From positions 11,697,914 to 11,761,913 of the forward strand of contig CM044964.1 in NCBI GenBank assembly GCA_024516035.1: a stretch of DNA of 64,000 nt, written 5' to 3'. Shown piece by piece: positions 40,531 to 52,127 of the stretch (the first letter of the stretch is position 1; each line of letters opens with the position of its first letter). Under the pieces are notes generated by a model. That model had not been told where the DNA came from and did no database searches. It saw only the letters and a list, made by a program, of their open reading frames with translations. The translations under genes and the position numbers were made by a program. This DNA is from Bactericera cockerelli. Its lineage: Eukaryota > Arthropoda > Insecta > Hemiptera > Triozidae.

Positions 40531-40815
40531 GAAAGTAGAAATCATTAACAGAAAAACTGTCCGGAAAACTCATTGAAGGCAATCTCTTTTTCCTCAATCG
40601 TCCGAGAGACCTAATAGAACCGTTTTTATCACGATCATGACACCTAATACCTGATATTTGGTTTAGAATTTGGTGTCCGGAATTAGCTCTGAGGATTTCG
40701 CATTGGCCACGCTGTTCATATTGACAAAGACAAGAACATGGTTCTCCAATGGGTGGTCTAATCTGGGATCATCTCTACGAGACAGACTATCTGTCCAGGC
40801 CCGAACCACTGGATA
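40531..40815. other. No feature recognised
   Basis: Unassigned; may be upstream LINE sequence belonging to the 3' end that follows. Confidence 0.3.
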
Positions 40816-40819
40816 GATA

Positions 40820-40998
40820 AAAGGGTTGGGTGGAAGAGATTGCCATAGGCAGTAACCCCGCCCTTTGGTTAGGACATCTATGTTGTTTATATTGTTTTTA
40901 ATTTTGTACATATTTGAATTTTCATCATTACATGTTTGTACATGTACATATTATGTATTACCACATAAGGAATTCAATAATCAACAATAATAATAATA
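40820..40998 (+). mobile_element. LINE 3' end
   Basis: AAAGGGTTGGGTGGAAGAGA, CATAGGCAGTAACCCCGCCC, then T-rich 3' sequence ending in AATAATAATAATAATAA. Confidence 0.7.
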
Positions 40999-41392
40999 AT
41001 AACCACTGCTGGACATACTTCAGAAACTTCCTGCGCGCTGAAGTTCCCGTTTCTCCGTTACTGAAGTCTGGATTTTGTGTATTGTTTTGTTTTTATGTAT
41101 TATTATTATTATTGACAGCTGGTCTTGATTTATTATAATTATTATAGACCCGTTAGAAAAAAAAGAATTAAAGAATCGATTAGAAATTAGATATCAAGGG
41201 AAAAGTGAGTTTATGATTATCGGAATTTACTATGTTATTGTTATTTTTGGTTTTAGTTATTGTAGACAGTCAGGGAGAACTTATTGTAAATAAAACTTGA
41301 TCGAGCATGTTTTTATAATGCCGGACGGTCTATGCCTGAGTCCCACATTTTTGGCATAAGCTTTCCCCTCAGAAAAAAAAGTGTCACAGGAA

Positions 41393-41521
41393 AAGTTAAT
41401 CACTTTGGTAAAATCACAACTACTGAAACTCGGCTTTACTAAATCCACGCTGAAACCGGGACTGGAACCACCGACCTCCAGGTCCGCCGCCTTATCGATC
41501 AAGCTACTGAGGTCGGTTTAA
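41393..41521 (-). mobile_element. SINE-A copy
   Basis: Minus strand: AACCGACCTCAGTAGCTTGA, GGACCTGGAGGTCGGTGGTT, GCGTGGATTTAGTAAAGCCG, tail GTTGTGATTTTACCAAAGTG. The anticodon-loop TTGTAA is deleted. Confidence 0.85.
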
Positions 41522-41697
41522 TACTGTCAAAAAAAAAATATCGTTGCCCCTTCAATATCGTCCCTGCCTCAGACACCGCTACTAACAAGGTGTATAATGG
41601 CATTACGATTGTTCTCTCTGAATCAATCTTTCTCTGCGACAAATCAGATCCGATCTCGGTCATATTAAGCGATATCTCAACATCTGTATCTCCTATC

Positions 41698-41905
41698 ACT
41701 TGGATTATTAGTGTATCGTCTAGATGTGATACAAATTAGTCTTAATCAAATGAGTCTTAATTTTCTAAAGATATTGAAGCAAGGTGGAAAGACAATATCA
41801 AGAAAAATGTAGATATGATGGAAGTAAATCCGGAGAGGTGGGAGGAAGCAGACATGGATAGAAGACAATGGATGGAAGTTGTTGAACAGGCATATATTTA
41901 GAAGA
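41698..41905 (+). mobile_element. LINE 3' end, partner of 24189-24432
   Basis: ACTTGGATTATTAGTGTATC and AAGGTGGAAAGACAATATCA...GATATGATGG are shared with 24189. Here an extra AATCAAATGAGTCTT is present, the GAGGAGGACCCAGAG segment is missing, and EVNPERWEEADMDRRQWMEV is readable. Confidence 0.65.
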
Positions 41906-41937
41906 GCGTCCATCACGACCGAAGCCGCTACTGGTAA

Positions 41938-42050
41938 CCGCTCACAATCACATTTAAAAGTAGTAAATATAAAGTTAACCGCTCACAATCACATTTAAAA
42001 GTAGTAAATATAAAGTGAACCGCTCACATTTAAAGGTAGTAAATGGTTTT
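41938..42050. repeat. Tandem triplication of about 43 bp
   Basis: ACCGCTCACAATCACATTTA and AAAGTAGTAAATATAAAGT occur twice in full, followed by a shortened third unit. Confidence 0.85.
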
Positions 42051-42255
42051 TTAAAGGTTTTTCTTGTGCTGGTAATGCTGCCATTATACTTGCAGCATTA
42101 CCAAGCTGTATGATGAGACTTATTCTTTGTATTAGGTATGTTTTGGCCCTCATGTCACCGGTTTTCTCAATAATTTTCCTTCCTATTTCATCGATCCATT
42201 TTCTTCCTTCGACACACCATAGACATCCATCGTCTCCACAGCAAGCATTCCTCAA
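41995..42255 (-). mobile_element. RLE-type retrotransposon, C-terminal relic
   Basis: Encodes CVEGRKWIDEIGRKIIEKTG then DMRAKTYLIQRISLIIQLGN and AASIMAALP, clearly parallel to the C terminus at 5430-5580 (EGKRWVKDIGKKLIEKTG...GNAGSILSVLP). Confidence 0.75.
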
Positions 42256-42294
42256 CTGGATTCCTCGGAGTTTTATGTTGTAAGATTTTATATG

Positions 42295-42385
42295 TTTTAA
42301 ATTTTTACCGAAATTGGTACTCGAAACACGGACCTCTAGGTTACAAGGCCGCCATTTTATCGATCAAGCTAGTGATTTCGGTTGT
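42295..42385 (-). mobile_element. SINE-A head
   Basis: Minus strand: AACCGAAATCACTAGCTTGA, AACCTAGAGGTCCGTGTTTC, GAGTACCAATTTCGG. Tail missing. Confidence 0.7.
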
Positions 42386-42972
42386 AGTTTGTCTTCATTT
42401 GTATTCGGTATTCTGCCCAGCTGAGGCAAGTTTTCACCTATGTGATCCAAGATCCAAGTCCTGACGGATCCAGCGGACTGAGCAGGTAAGTTTCTGCTTC
42501 CCAATAAACCACTTGTTTTTATGATCAACATGTTTGCTTTTGGATCAGACACGATGGAATGATTTCGAATTTCTTGAAATCCAATATTAGAGTCAAACAT
42601 TTTACAAGCATCAGTTTACAGAGAAACATGACCATTAAGGTACATTTTTTTTTTCCAGTGGAAGTAAATTATAATACTCAAAATGGATTCTGAAACAAGC
42701 ATCTAGTAGTAGTTAATATCTTGAGCATAGTGAACGGAAGATATAAATTAATGGAAATAATATCTAATGAAAATAATAAAATTAAAAAGAATAAATATGT
42801 ACAATCATAATAATACAGACCACTGTGTCTGGGACCAGCAGGAGATCTAAAAACAAAACTAACAATATTTTTTTGAAATAATAACATGGAATAAAAATCA
42901 AAAAAATAAAAATTACAGAGCATGAAATATTGACCAAGACGAGAAGGAGGAGAGATTTTTTTTTTCAGTCAA

Positions 42973-43003
<31 letters not shown>

Positions 43004-43150
43004 TTATTAGTGGTAGTAGTAGTAGTACTATACTGTCAGACTATGAAAATAAATTGAATGTTATCAAACTATGAAAAGCTGGCAGATTTAAAAGTATTTT
43101 TTTTTTTACATAATAATTTTACATTCAAAATACAGTATCAATTTATTGTT
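42386..43150. other. No feature recognised
   Basis: A run of T (42955-42982 region) and a GTAGTAGTAGTA microsatellite near 43012-43026. Confidence 0.35.
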
Positions 43151-43154
43151 GTGA

Positions 43155-43278
43155 TAGACCTTTGTCCGGCCCTACCCAGGCTGGATGAGGCTAATGTGGG
43201 TAGCTGAGTACGATTCTCAGCATATGAAGGCGAAACCCCCGTCCTATTCAGGACGTTAAATCAAATAGAATCGTTGGC
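43155..43278 (+). mobile_element. SINE-D 3' body
   Basis: CCGGCCCTACCCAGGCTGGA, GAGGCTAATGTGGGTAGCTG, AAACCCCCGTCCTATTCAGG and ACGTTAAATCAAATAGAATC. Head missing. Confidence 0.8.
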
Positions 43279-43279
43279 G

Positions 43280-45350
43280 TTTGGAATTGTATCCAGACGT
43301 AAAAATGTGCCACAACCAACCAACATCAACCATGAGGTTGAACAATTCCAACCCCAAAAGACAAAGTGAAAGAAGAAGAATAGACCTTTCTCGTAAAATA
43401 AACGTACATTTAAAAAAGAAAAGATAAAACAGTAAAGAGGATCAATCATAAAATTCAAAATACAGACCAATAATGATTTAAAATAAAAAATGTACAAACG
43501 ATTTTTCTCAAATCTCCTTTGGCCCATCTATCATTGGATCAGTTAGTATCAGGAGGGGCAAGGTTGATGGTTTTTGGTTCAGCCAAGGGATCAGTATTAA
43601 TGACTTCTTTGTCAGGATTCAGGAATCAGGCATATCATGGTGGAGATCATAAGCCTTGATAAGGACGGTCAGAAAAGGTGATCCGAAGAAAAGATGATCT
43701 AAGGTTTTTGTGTGGTTATTATTTTTGAATTTTTAAATAAATTATACTGGGTTGCTCAGAACAAATTTAATTTTGTCAACCTAACAAAAAAAAAAAGATT
43801 TTATTTTCTCTCTCATTGTCAGTATGGTGGTCTTTTTTTGGCATTGGTTATTCTCCTTATCATGGGAATTTGCCATACAGCCAATGTGGTCGTCTTTATA
43901 TTGATTGATATATTGTATTAAAGACAGTTCGTTAATTATTATTAATGAGGCATGGTGGTATTAATACTTTTTTCCGTTTTGTTGGCAGTAGGTTGTACCT
44001 AAAACTAGATGGATATTATTTGAAAGGAAAACAAGACGTTATGAATGTGAAAAGTAGTTTAACTCTGCTAGCAGCACTATAGCTTTCTTCGAGTATATAC
44101 AATGTTGTTAGCAGCATTTTTACCTGAAGCCTTCAAATAGTTCAAATGTTTTCAAGAATATGTGGCATGGCGGACTTTGATTCAGAAAATTTGTTTTCGC
44201 GTGTACTTACTACTCGTGAAGAAAATACGCTTGAACAAAATATCTCAAAAAGGATTTAGGAATCAACTTCCAGCCGATCCTGTATAGAGAACCAAATTAT
44301 AATATTCATTATGATAAATACATTAATTTTCGAAGCCAATTTTTTATTGCTTAAACAAAACAGATGTATCTCTCACCTTTTCCATAAAAAAAGGTCCCAG
44401 TGTCTCTTTTATTCTCAATTTTTTAATATAACGATTAACGAAAAATATTTCAAATATTTCAAGAGGAAATTTGTGGATTGCCTCAAAGTAATTTATCATT
44501 TTTATGATGTTCCTTTAGCATATTGGGATTTTTTATTTCAAAGTTTTCGAAAAAGAAATTTACATAAGTGAAAAAAAGTCCTGGGACATGTTGCAGTAAC
44601 GAATGTGGCTGTGTTTGTGGTAATGAATGTGGTTGAGGTGACAGAGCGCCAAATGTTGGACACTTCACCTCTGATGTTACTTTCTGTTGAGAAAAATGAC
44701 ACTATATAACTTTAGCAATTAAACGGATTTCTGTCCCACAGGAAGAACGTCTCTACAGACACCGACAGTTCAGGCATTCGAGCATTAAATGCCGATACTA
44801 ATTGTAGGACATCTGAAATCTGTCAGCACATGTTGGTTTGTTGGTCCTACATTTAGGACATCTACCATATCAACAAAAGCTGAATTAATATTAATTTAAA
44901 AAACTGTTCGAAAAAGTTCTACCATATTGTTCGAATTGAGATGTGTTAAAAAAGTTTATCAAAAAACAAGATTCGATTTGTTTTATTGCTATATTTTTCC
45001 CACGTTAGAATACATTTATCTCTCTCTTTCTTCTGATATTTCTATCTCTCCTCCTCTGTGTAACTCACTCTCGTTTTGTGTGAATGTGAATAAAGCTATG
45101 AATTAAAATGATCGATATTATCGATACGAAGATTTAGTATTTTGCTGTAGAGGTCGCCATTTTAAATGTGATCGGTTGCCTGTTGCCTGGCATCGAACCA
45201 GACACAGGTTAGATCAATATAAGAGATAGCGGTTGGGAATCCTCTGAACCAATTCTGGTTTTGAGGTTCCTCCTCCTACCTACTTTAAGAACTGTTTTTA
45301 TCACCTCATCAATATACCAAGTCAATGATCCATAAACAAGAAACCCACCG
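43280..45350. other. Two kilobases without recognised features
   Basis: AT-rich. A patch at 44580-44660 reiterates AATGTGG. GTAGGACATCTGAA and TTTAGGACATCTAC lie at 44806 and 44850. No gene can be supported. Confidence 0.35.
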
Positions 45351-45352
45351 AT

Positions 45353-45530
45353 TATTCAGTATAATCAGTAGGTATAAACAGAAAAGTGAGAAGTTGTACT
45401 AGATGTACAATTGTACATGAATATCAGAACATATCTGGACAGCTGTTTCGAGCTTATTTGCACTCATCAGCAGGTAATAGTTCTGAATATCCATGCCATC
45501 ATTGCCATCAAGTAATTTCACTCTTTTAAT
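45353..45530 (-). repeat. Hammerhead-bearing dispersed repeat, copy 1
   Basis: Shares AGTGAGAAGTTGTA, TAGATGTACA, TGAATATCAGAACATA and the ribozyme with 59229-59398. Hammerheads with this very short stem III are known from Penelope-like elements and retrozymes. No reverse transcriptase is nearby, so the parent element is not identified. Confidence 0.8.
45425..45485 (-). ncRNA. Type I hammerhead ribozyme, one stem II mismatch
   Basis: Minus-strand order: stem I CAGAAC, loop, CUG; core CUGAUGA; stem II GUGC-AAAUAA-GCUC (one U-U mismatch); core GAAA; stem III AC-AGCU-GU; cleavage triplet GUC; stem I CAG, loop AUAU, GUUCUG. Predicted cut lies between 45438 and 45437. Stem I outer (CAGAAC/GUUCUG) and inner (CUG/CAG) helices pair fully, separated by loops of the kind used for tertiary contacts. 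Confidence 0.8.
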
Positions 45531-45536
45531 CAGTAC

Positions 45537-45585
45537 AACTGACCTCAGTAGCCAGTAGCTCATACGATAAGGCGGCGCCGGCGGA
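45537..45585 (+). mobile_element. SINE-A head fragment
   Basis: AACTGACCTCAGTAGCCAGT then ACGATAAGGCGGCG. It breaks off before the anticodon region. Confidence 0.6.
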
Positions 45586-45654
45586 GGGAGCTAAATTATT
45601 AACAAGATTCACACACGAATTCAAATAATTTGTTTGAAGACAATTCGATGGCAG

Positions 45655-46065
45655 ACGGTCGGCTAAAACGATCTAGCTGTATCGGTTGAGACAATCTAGC
45701 TACATCGGTTAACAAGATCTAGCTACATCGGCTACTAATATGCTCTAGCTACATTGGTTAAGACGATCTAGCTACATCGGCTATTATGATCTACCTACAT
45801 CAGCTATTATGATCTAGCTACATCGTTTAAGACGATCTAGCTACATCAGCTATTAATATGATCCAGCTACATCGGCTATTATGATCTAGCTACATCGGCT
45901 ATTATGATCTAGCTACATCGGCTATTATGATCTAGCTACATCGGTTAAGACGATCTAGCTACATCGGTTATTATGATCTAGCTACATCAGCTATTATGAT
46001 CTAGCTACATCGGCTATTATGATCTAGCCACATCTGTTATTATTATCTAGCTACATCGGACAATC
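45655..46065. repeat. 23-bp minisatellite
   Basis: About 17 units of GATCTAGCTACATCGG followed by CTATTAT or TTAAGAC. The two endings mix along the array. No coding potential. Confidence 0.95.
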
Positions 46066-46354
46066 GGCATGTCCAGGCTCCTGTGTTCACAAAGCATAAA
46101 TCGAACCATAAACCTATGGATTGAAATGTCAAGTACTGAACCATCAGAACGGATTAGATGACAGAGATATCTTAATCCCAAGATATTAGCAACACCTATC
46201 CTTCCTCTACATTCTACAATGTCAACCAAGTACCAAATGATTGACAGAATGTACCGGGTGTGCCAAAATCCGCCACCGGGCACACCGGAGACAGGAAAAT
46301 GAATTTAGAGATCTCGCGCGATCACTGGAAATTTAACACCGTCTAAATAAAACA

Positions 46355-46430
46355 ACAGCAACATCCAGCGAGGCTAGTACTAGGTGGGTGACCATGAAAA
46401 TTTGAACAACCGTGTTTGTGAATGGTAATT
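46355..46430 (+). mobile_element. 5S-SINE fragment
   Basis: AGCAACATCCAGCGAGGCTA, GTACTAGGTGGGTGACCATG and AAAATTTGAACAACCGTGTT are the 3' half of the 5S head. The shared 3' body is absent. Confidence 0.65.
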
Positions 46431-46439
46431 CCTGTCCTA

Positions 46440-46880
46440 ACCCTTTATGAAAGAGCGATAGATAGAGAGAAGGAAAGATAACGATAGATAGGGAGAGGGA
46501 AAGATAGCGATAGATAGAGAGAGAGGGAAAGATAGCGATAGATAGAGAGAGGGAAAGATAGCGATAGATAGAGAGAGGGAAAGATAGCGATAGATAGAGA
46601 GAGGGAAAAATAGCGATAGATATAGAGAGAAGGAAAGATAGCGGTAGATAGAGAGAAGGAAAGATAGCGATAGATAGAGAGAGGGTAAGATAGCGATATA
46701 TAGAGAGAGGGAAAGATAGCGATAGATAGAGAGAGGGTAAGATAACGATAGATAGAGAGAGGGTAAGATAGCGATAGATAGAGAGAGGGTAAGATAGCGA
46801 TAGATACAGAGAGGAAAAGATAGCGATAGATAGAGAGAGGGAAAGACAGCGATAGATACAGAGAGGGAAAGATAGACATA
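46440..46880. repeat. GATA/GAGA minisatellite
   Basis: About 16 units of 24-28 bp built from GATAGCGATAGATAGAGAGA and GGGAAA or GGGTAA. Ser/Leu/Tyr-rich minus frames come from the repeat. Confidence 0.95.
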
Positions 46881-46884
46881 AAAA

Positions 46885-48330
46885 AGATAGAGACCTCATA
46901 GGGAGCCTATGGATCACTATGAGTGCCATTATAATAATAGTACTCCTGCTTACTGATGCCAAACAATGCAATGATGATGATGATACTATAGGAGCCCCCC
47001 AATAGTTTTGCCGGATTATCCGCTCCTCGTTGTGAATTGTTTATGGAATATAAGTCGCTGCAGAGGCAAAACACGCTATGCATATAGCGACATAGCGGAT
47101 GAAGGAAGTAAAACTATCTACGAGTAGAATACTAGATTATGCATTTAAATTAATCAACACTACCTCAATCCTTTCGTTAAAATACGTACATTAATAATAA
47201 TTAAATAAATGAAATAATCAAGTGACAATCATTTTCACAAGTACCTACAGGGGAACAACAAGAAAGAGATAACGTAATCTTAATAAAATAAGAATTATTT
47301 TTATAATGAAATTGTTTTTTTAAGGAGGGGAAATCGCATGCCAAAAGTTTGGGACTCAAGCATGGACCGCCCTGTATCCATGACTGCCTAGTGCCTACCC
47401 TAACTGAAACCCCCTTCTCATCAATGCTAAACTGTTTTGGGACTGTTAAATGTGACAAACGGGTACATGGGTAAACCGGAGAAATGGGTAAATCCCATTG
47501 ATTTTTTTTTTTTGTTGAAAACTAAACGGGGATGGGATTTAACTATTTATTAAATTGTGATAATTACTAGCCTTGTCTTCTGCAGAACTGCACTTTGAAC
47601 TCATCTTAAGGTACACCGTTTTGCCTCCAAAAGGACCATTTTATTAGCTTGACAAAGCGTTATAATTTACAACAAATAAATGGGACAATCATCGGACCAA
47701 AGAAGAGGCTGTTCTCGAGATATCTTCATTATTTATAAGAAAAAATCTACCAACGCGCAACGGTACCTATTCATATTATTTTTTATATATAAAAAAGAAT
47801 GATGAAAAAAAAATCCGACAAACAGTGTTGTGAAACCTATTCGAAAGTGTTCGTGAAAATAAAGATGTATTGTTGGATTTATAGGGTGACAAAATATTAA
47901 GCTCCTCTATGTGGGATTGTCTCATTGTCAATCTGCTTCAGAAGCTCTTGGTGGAAGATTTCTAATCCGGGGACCGGAGATCGAGAATTCTGTTTATTTA
48001 TTTATTTTTAAGACACAAAAAAATCTTTTAAAGACACCTCATCCTAACCTGGGGTCTGGAATTTCCACAAAAAAATTTGACTCATACAAATAGCCACTCG
48101 TGGTCTCCCAATAAGGTATGAATAGAACCAGACACAATGTCTGGTAAATGAATCAATTCCTCGGATACCTTCTTCTTCAGAAGTTGAAAAGGGGCGTGTC
48201 ATTAGGTAGCCCTTTACCTCGAGGGCAGGTAGTAACATCTATACTGACTCAGAACGAGTCCATAAAACAAAAAGTGTTAATTAATACATTCAGGGTGTCT
48301 GGGAAGAGTTCGAATATGTATGATTTTTTG
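46885..48330. other. No feature recognised
   Basis: Unassigned AT-rich sequence. A CAGGGTGTCTGGGAAG motif near 48292 resembles transposon tips but has no partner. Confidence 0.35.
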
Positions 48331-48334
48331 TATG

Positions 48335-48510
48335 ATTTTATTTGTGGTGAAGCACAAAGCCTCTTCACAATTTTTGTGGGTAGCGCAGCATTACTAAGAG
48401 ACTCCTTCACATTTCAAATTACTCTATGTATTACATTAATTTCTTTTTAATTTGCTAATACCGCCACTGGTCATTACTCATACAAGTAACTACTCACTTT
48501 TCCTCAGAAG
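48335..48510 (-). mobile_element. SINE-B, B2 tail
   Basis: Minus strand: GAGGAAAAGTGAGTAGTTAC, AATGACCAGTGGCGGTATTA, then the B2 tail with TAATGTAATA and GCGCTACCCACAAAAATTGT, ending TTTGTGCTTCACCAC. Head missing. Confidence 0.85.
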
Positions 48511-48700
48511 TGCAGACAACTAAGAACAGACACTAGGAACAAACAGATGAAGAAGAAAGAGAAAGAAAAGAAGAGGAGAAGGAAGAGGTTATTTTTTGTC
48601 TTTATCTTTATGCTCCTTGTTCTTTTTCTCAGAAGTGCAGACAACTAAGAACAGACACAAGGAACAAACAGAGGAAGAAGAAAGAGAAGGAAAAGGCCAG
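48500..48700. repeat. Direct duplication of about 75 bp
   Basis: CTCAGAAGTGCAGACAACTA and AGAACAGACACTAGGAACAA recur at 48628, 125 bp downstream, both followed by purine-rich AAGAAGAAAGAGAA. Confidence 0.85.
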
Positions 48701-48892
48701 ACAGGCCAAGGAGTGATGTATGTTTGGTTGAGCGAGAAATGTTATGATGGCTCCTGAAGATTTATCTTCAGTTGATTGGGATGGCTGCATGTATAATAAT
48801 TCAGTACCTTGTACTACTCTACATCATTCTTAACGTACCTATACAAACATATACATGGATTGTATTTCTGTTATACGTATATAGTTTTATAA

Positions 48893-48992
48893 CATAACCG
48901 AGTAGCTACATCGATAAGGCGGCGGAGTTGTAACCCGCAGGTCGGTGGTTCAAAAATTTAGTAAAGCGAGTTTGAGTGATTTTATTGTGATC
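48893..48992 (+). mobile_element. SINE-A copy, internally deleted
   Basis: CGAGTAGCTACATCGATAAG, GTAACCCGCAGGTCGGTGGT then directly TTTAGTAAAGCGAGTTTGAG. Confidence 0.75.
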
Positions 48993-49029
48993 AAGATTTT
49001 GACTATCAGAAAAATATGAGAACAACTCA

Positions 49030-49258
49030 CTAGGCAAGAACTAGGCTACTCGTAATTCTAATCAACTGGTGGAGTGTTCGATTAAAGGCACTCAACCATC
49101 TAATAGCACAGTATAGGGTACAAGAGGGTTCATTATTGAAACAGTATTTTTTACCATACTTTTTTCCCGAGCCACCATACTTTTTTCCCGATGGCTGTTC
49201 AGAATATGAGTAGTGAGTACCTTTACCAGAAAAATATAAGAAAAACATTAAAAGTTTA
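49030..49258. other. No feature recognised
   Basis: CCATACTTTTTTCCCGA occurs twice in tandem (about 49155 and 49176). No gene. Confidence 0.35.
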
Positions 49259-49259
49259 A

Positions 49260-49260
49260 G

Positions 49261-49312
<52 letters not shown>
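49260..49312. repeat. (TC)n microsatellite
   Basis: About 25 uninterrupted TC dinucleotides. Confidence 0.98.
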
Positions 49313-49313
<1 letters not shown>

Positions 49314-49722
49314 ACAGGGAGTAATTTATCAACAAAAAAAATTATACACTCGTAATGTTACACAACAGCCTATAACTCGATGCATTAATTTGACCCGGCC
49401 ATTTTGAATTTGATTGGGCTATTACAAGCTGTGTTAAGTTTTGGGAATGACTTGTTTCTAACAAATAGTATAGAAAAAAAAGTATGTATAATAAAAAGTA
49501 TAGAAAAAACTACTTTGAATATATGCCACCTAGGGAGCTGAAAGTCATATTTTTGAATTATTTTAATTGTTATGGTTAAAGAATTGAGTTGATGATCAAC
49601 GCAATATAGAAAGACTTGAGAAATAGTTCCATTTTTCCAACAACATCGAAAATTGAATTGAATTATTGGGAATGGATCATGAAGTTTTTTTTTTTAGTAT
49701 TCGTCTATCAAATTTATCGTAA
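49313..49722. other. No feature recognised
   Basis: AT-rich; GTATAGAAAAAA repeated near 49467 and 49497. Confidence 0.35.
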
Positions 49723-49724
49723 CG

Positions 49725-49875
49725 GTGATTGCTGCCCATAGTCCAGAGATCCTGAGTTCGATTCCCGCCGGTTGGAGCAGACTTTTCACACAAAAAACTG
49801 TTCCCTCCGAAAACGTGAAGCTGGTATTTCCGGCCCTACCCAGGCTGGGTGAGGTTAATATGGGTAGACCAGACC
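49725..49875 (+). mobile_element. SINE-D 5' two thirds
   Basis: GTAACGGTGATTGCTGCCCA, CTGAGTTCGATTCCCGCCGG, CCTCCGAAAACGTGAAGCTG and ACCCAGGCTGGGTGAGGTTA. The 3' end is missing. Confidence 0.85.
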
Positions 49876-49879
49876 AGTC

Positions 49880-50510
49880 TCAGTAAAAGTCACTCGTGAA
49901 AACGGAAAAGTGAGAAGTTCTACCAGAGAAGTTCTACCAAAACGGAAACTAGAGAAGAGGTCCAAGTCCATCCCTGTTTGGTGTAGGGTGCAGGACTCTT
50001 AGAACCCAAATTAGGATCACGGGGCTTCCATACGTCAGGCGAGTAATTTGAATATATAATTATATTCAAACCCTGCAAGTACCAATAAAACCCTCATTTG
50101 AAGTAATGGATATCCAAACCCTAGGACGTTTTGTACATATTTATGTGCATTTATATAGATGTGTATAAAATAAATACATAATTAGTATGTCATATAATAA
50201 ATCTAGAGCTTTCAAATTTGTTGGAATAGAAGAGGAAACACGCATGATCTGGATGAAAGCACAATGCTTACGGGAATATTCTTTATATTTTTCACAGCAA
50301 TAATTACTGTGCAAGGTTTTTTCCACGCGACAAATAATACAATAAGAGAAAAAAAGTGGAGATCAACACTTTTAAATTCCTCACTGAATTTTCCCTTCTA
50401 TTCGATTGACACCATCAGATTTTTGTAATATTTAGTGTTGAAATTCTAACCACTATGGTAAAATTTGTGCATAAAAAAATAAACTTTATTGGGAAACTGT
50501 TGTAAGTTTC
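49880..50510. other. No feature recognised
   Basis: GAAAAGTGAGAAGTTCTACC near 49910 weakly recalls the flank of the hammerhead repeat, but the ribozyme itself is absent. Confidence 0.35.
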
Positions 50511-50511
50511 C

Positions 50512-50712
50512 ACCAACTGTAATTCTGACGTCTCCACTAAACTGTAGTTCTGACGTCTCCACTAAACTGTAGTTCTGACGTCTCCACTAAACTGTAGTTC
50601 TGACGTCTCCACTAAACTGTAGTTCTGACATCTCCACTAAACTGTAGTTCTGACGCCTCCACTAAACTGTAGTTCTGACGCCTCCACTAAACTGTAATTC
50701 TAACGTCTCCCC
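50512..50712. repeat. 25-bp minisatellite, eight units
   Basis: ACTGTAGTTCTGACGTCTCC then ACTAA, with private variants in units 5 to 8 (GACATCTCC, GACGCCTCC twice, TAACGTCTCC). Confidence 0.97.
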
Positions 50713-50935
50713 AATCCTTTAAAAAAATATTCCGGGAACCATCAATTAGACCCAGAATATGCAAGCCACAAGTATGAAGGCGAAATAAAATACTGCCAAA
50801 ATATGCACAAGAGTTTCAGAAAAAAATTGGTTTCTGCAGGTTTTGGACCCTCGCAGCCTATTACAACCCATCAGAAGAAGAAGAAGAAGAATATGGTCAA
50901 ATTGATTCATTACTTCAATCAATTTTTTTTTTTTT
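50713..50935. other. No feature recognised
   Basis: Short AGAAGAAGAAGAAGAA tract near 50874 and a T run near 50924. Confidence 0.35.
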
Positions 50936-50939
50936 TAAT

Positions 50940-51098
50940 CATAATATGATTATTATATGTGTTAATCACTTCCGTGATATCACAACTGCTCATTGCAAAC
51001 TTGCTTTTAAATAAATCCACGCTGAATCTGCGACTTGAACCACCGACCTCCAGGTTACAAGTCTGCCGCCTCATCCATCAAGCTACTGAGATCGGTAA
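50940..51098 (-). mobile_element. SINE-A copy, full length
   Basis: Minus strand: TACCGATCTCAGTAGCTTGA, GTAACCTGGAGGTCGGTGGT, AGCGTGGATTTATTTAAAAG, tail TTGTGATATCACGGAAGTGA. Confidence 0.9.
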
Positions 51099-51099
51099 T

Positions 51100-52125
51100 C
51101 AATATTAATACAAGAAAACTTTAAAAAAAAATCCCACAGATTGATTTCTATTTATATCTCTCATTTTAAACTTAAATAAAAATTTATAAGTACAGATCAA
51201 GTAATAATTCAAAGAAATCTGGGAAAAACGTCATTTATAATATTCTTTTTCTCGAACTAATGGTAATTTTCAAATCACTAGAAAATTACTTCTAACACGA
51301 AAAATAGTATTAAGTAGGTATACTTCTTATAATAAACGCATTCCGTAAATGATGGCCGTAAAATAATAAAATCTCATTATAAATTGATCAGTGAGAACTG
51401 AGAAACCACAGTAGTTCCATAAAACATCCATAACTCCCGAACCAATATGTAATTATTATATTCAAATGAGAAAGACGAATACTACTTAAGTCAAGGGAGA
51501 AAAAATATTTAAATTTTTTTTTCGAATCACAGAAAAAATGGACACATTCTGAAGAAGCAAGATGGTAGGTGGAACGAAATTTGAATTCCTCATTTTTAAA
51601 ACAAATAACACATTAATTCTATTTTGAAGTCACTTGAGTTATTTGTGCCCATTGCGTGAGGAGACTTGGACTGAGACCCCCCTGGGACGACAGTTTTTTT
51701 TTTTTTTTTGATGGGGTGGTATGTATTTTTGACCGGCTACATATCACCCGGGTCATAAACGGACGGGCGTAATGTGGTCTGGAATGTTGGGCAACTATTT
51801 TTTAATGATGCATGGTCATAGAGGTTGACCGGGGGGTCAAACTTTTTTCGATGATGTTATTTGGAGTGTGATCTTATTTCATAGGAGGGCGGCTAATGTT
51901 GGAACTTTTTACTTGACACAATGATGGGTGCGTTTTTATGGAGAAAAAAGAAGATAAATTAAAACAAACTGATAGAATTGATTGATATGAACAAATTATT
52001 GATAGATTGATTGATATGAACAAATTGATAGACATATGTACACGATATATTTTTTAAAGAAAATTTTAAAATTGAAAGAAAAATTAGTTGTTACTTGTAT
52101 GAGTAAGAACCAGTTGCGCATTCCC
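51100..52125. other. No feature recognised
   Basis: AT-rich. A tandem GATTGATATGAACAAATT occurs near 51980-52030. No gene. Confidence 0.35.
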
Positions 52126-52127
52126 TG

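Noticed and set aside
45655..46065. CRISPR-like array
   Set aside because: The 23-bp units are contiguous with no unique spacers, and the context is eukaryotic.
46333..46971. Minus-strand frame of 212 codons with SLSLSIYRYL repeats
   Set aside because: Product of the GATA/GAGA minisatellite.
50512..50712. CRISPR-like array
   Set aside because: Uninterrupted 25-bp tandem units without spacers.
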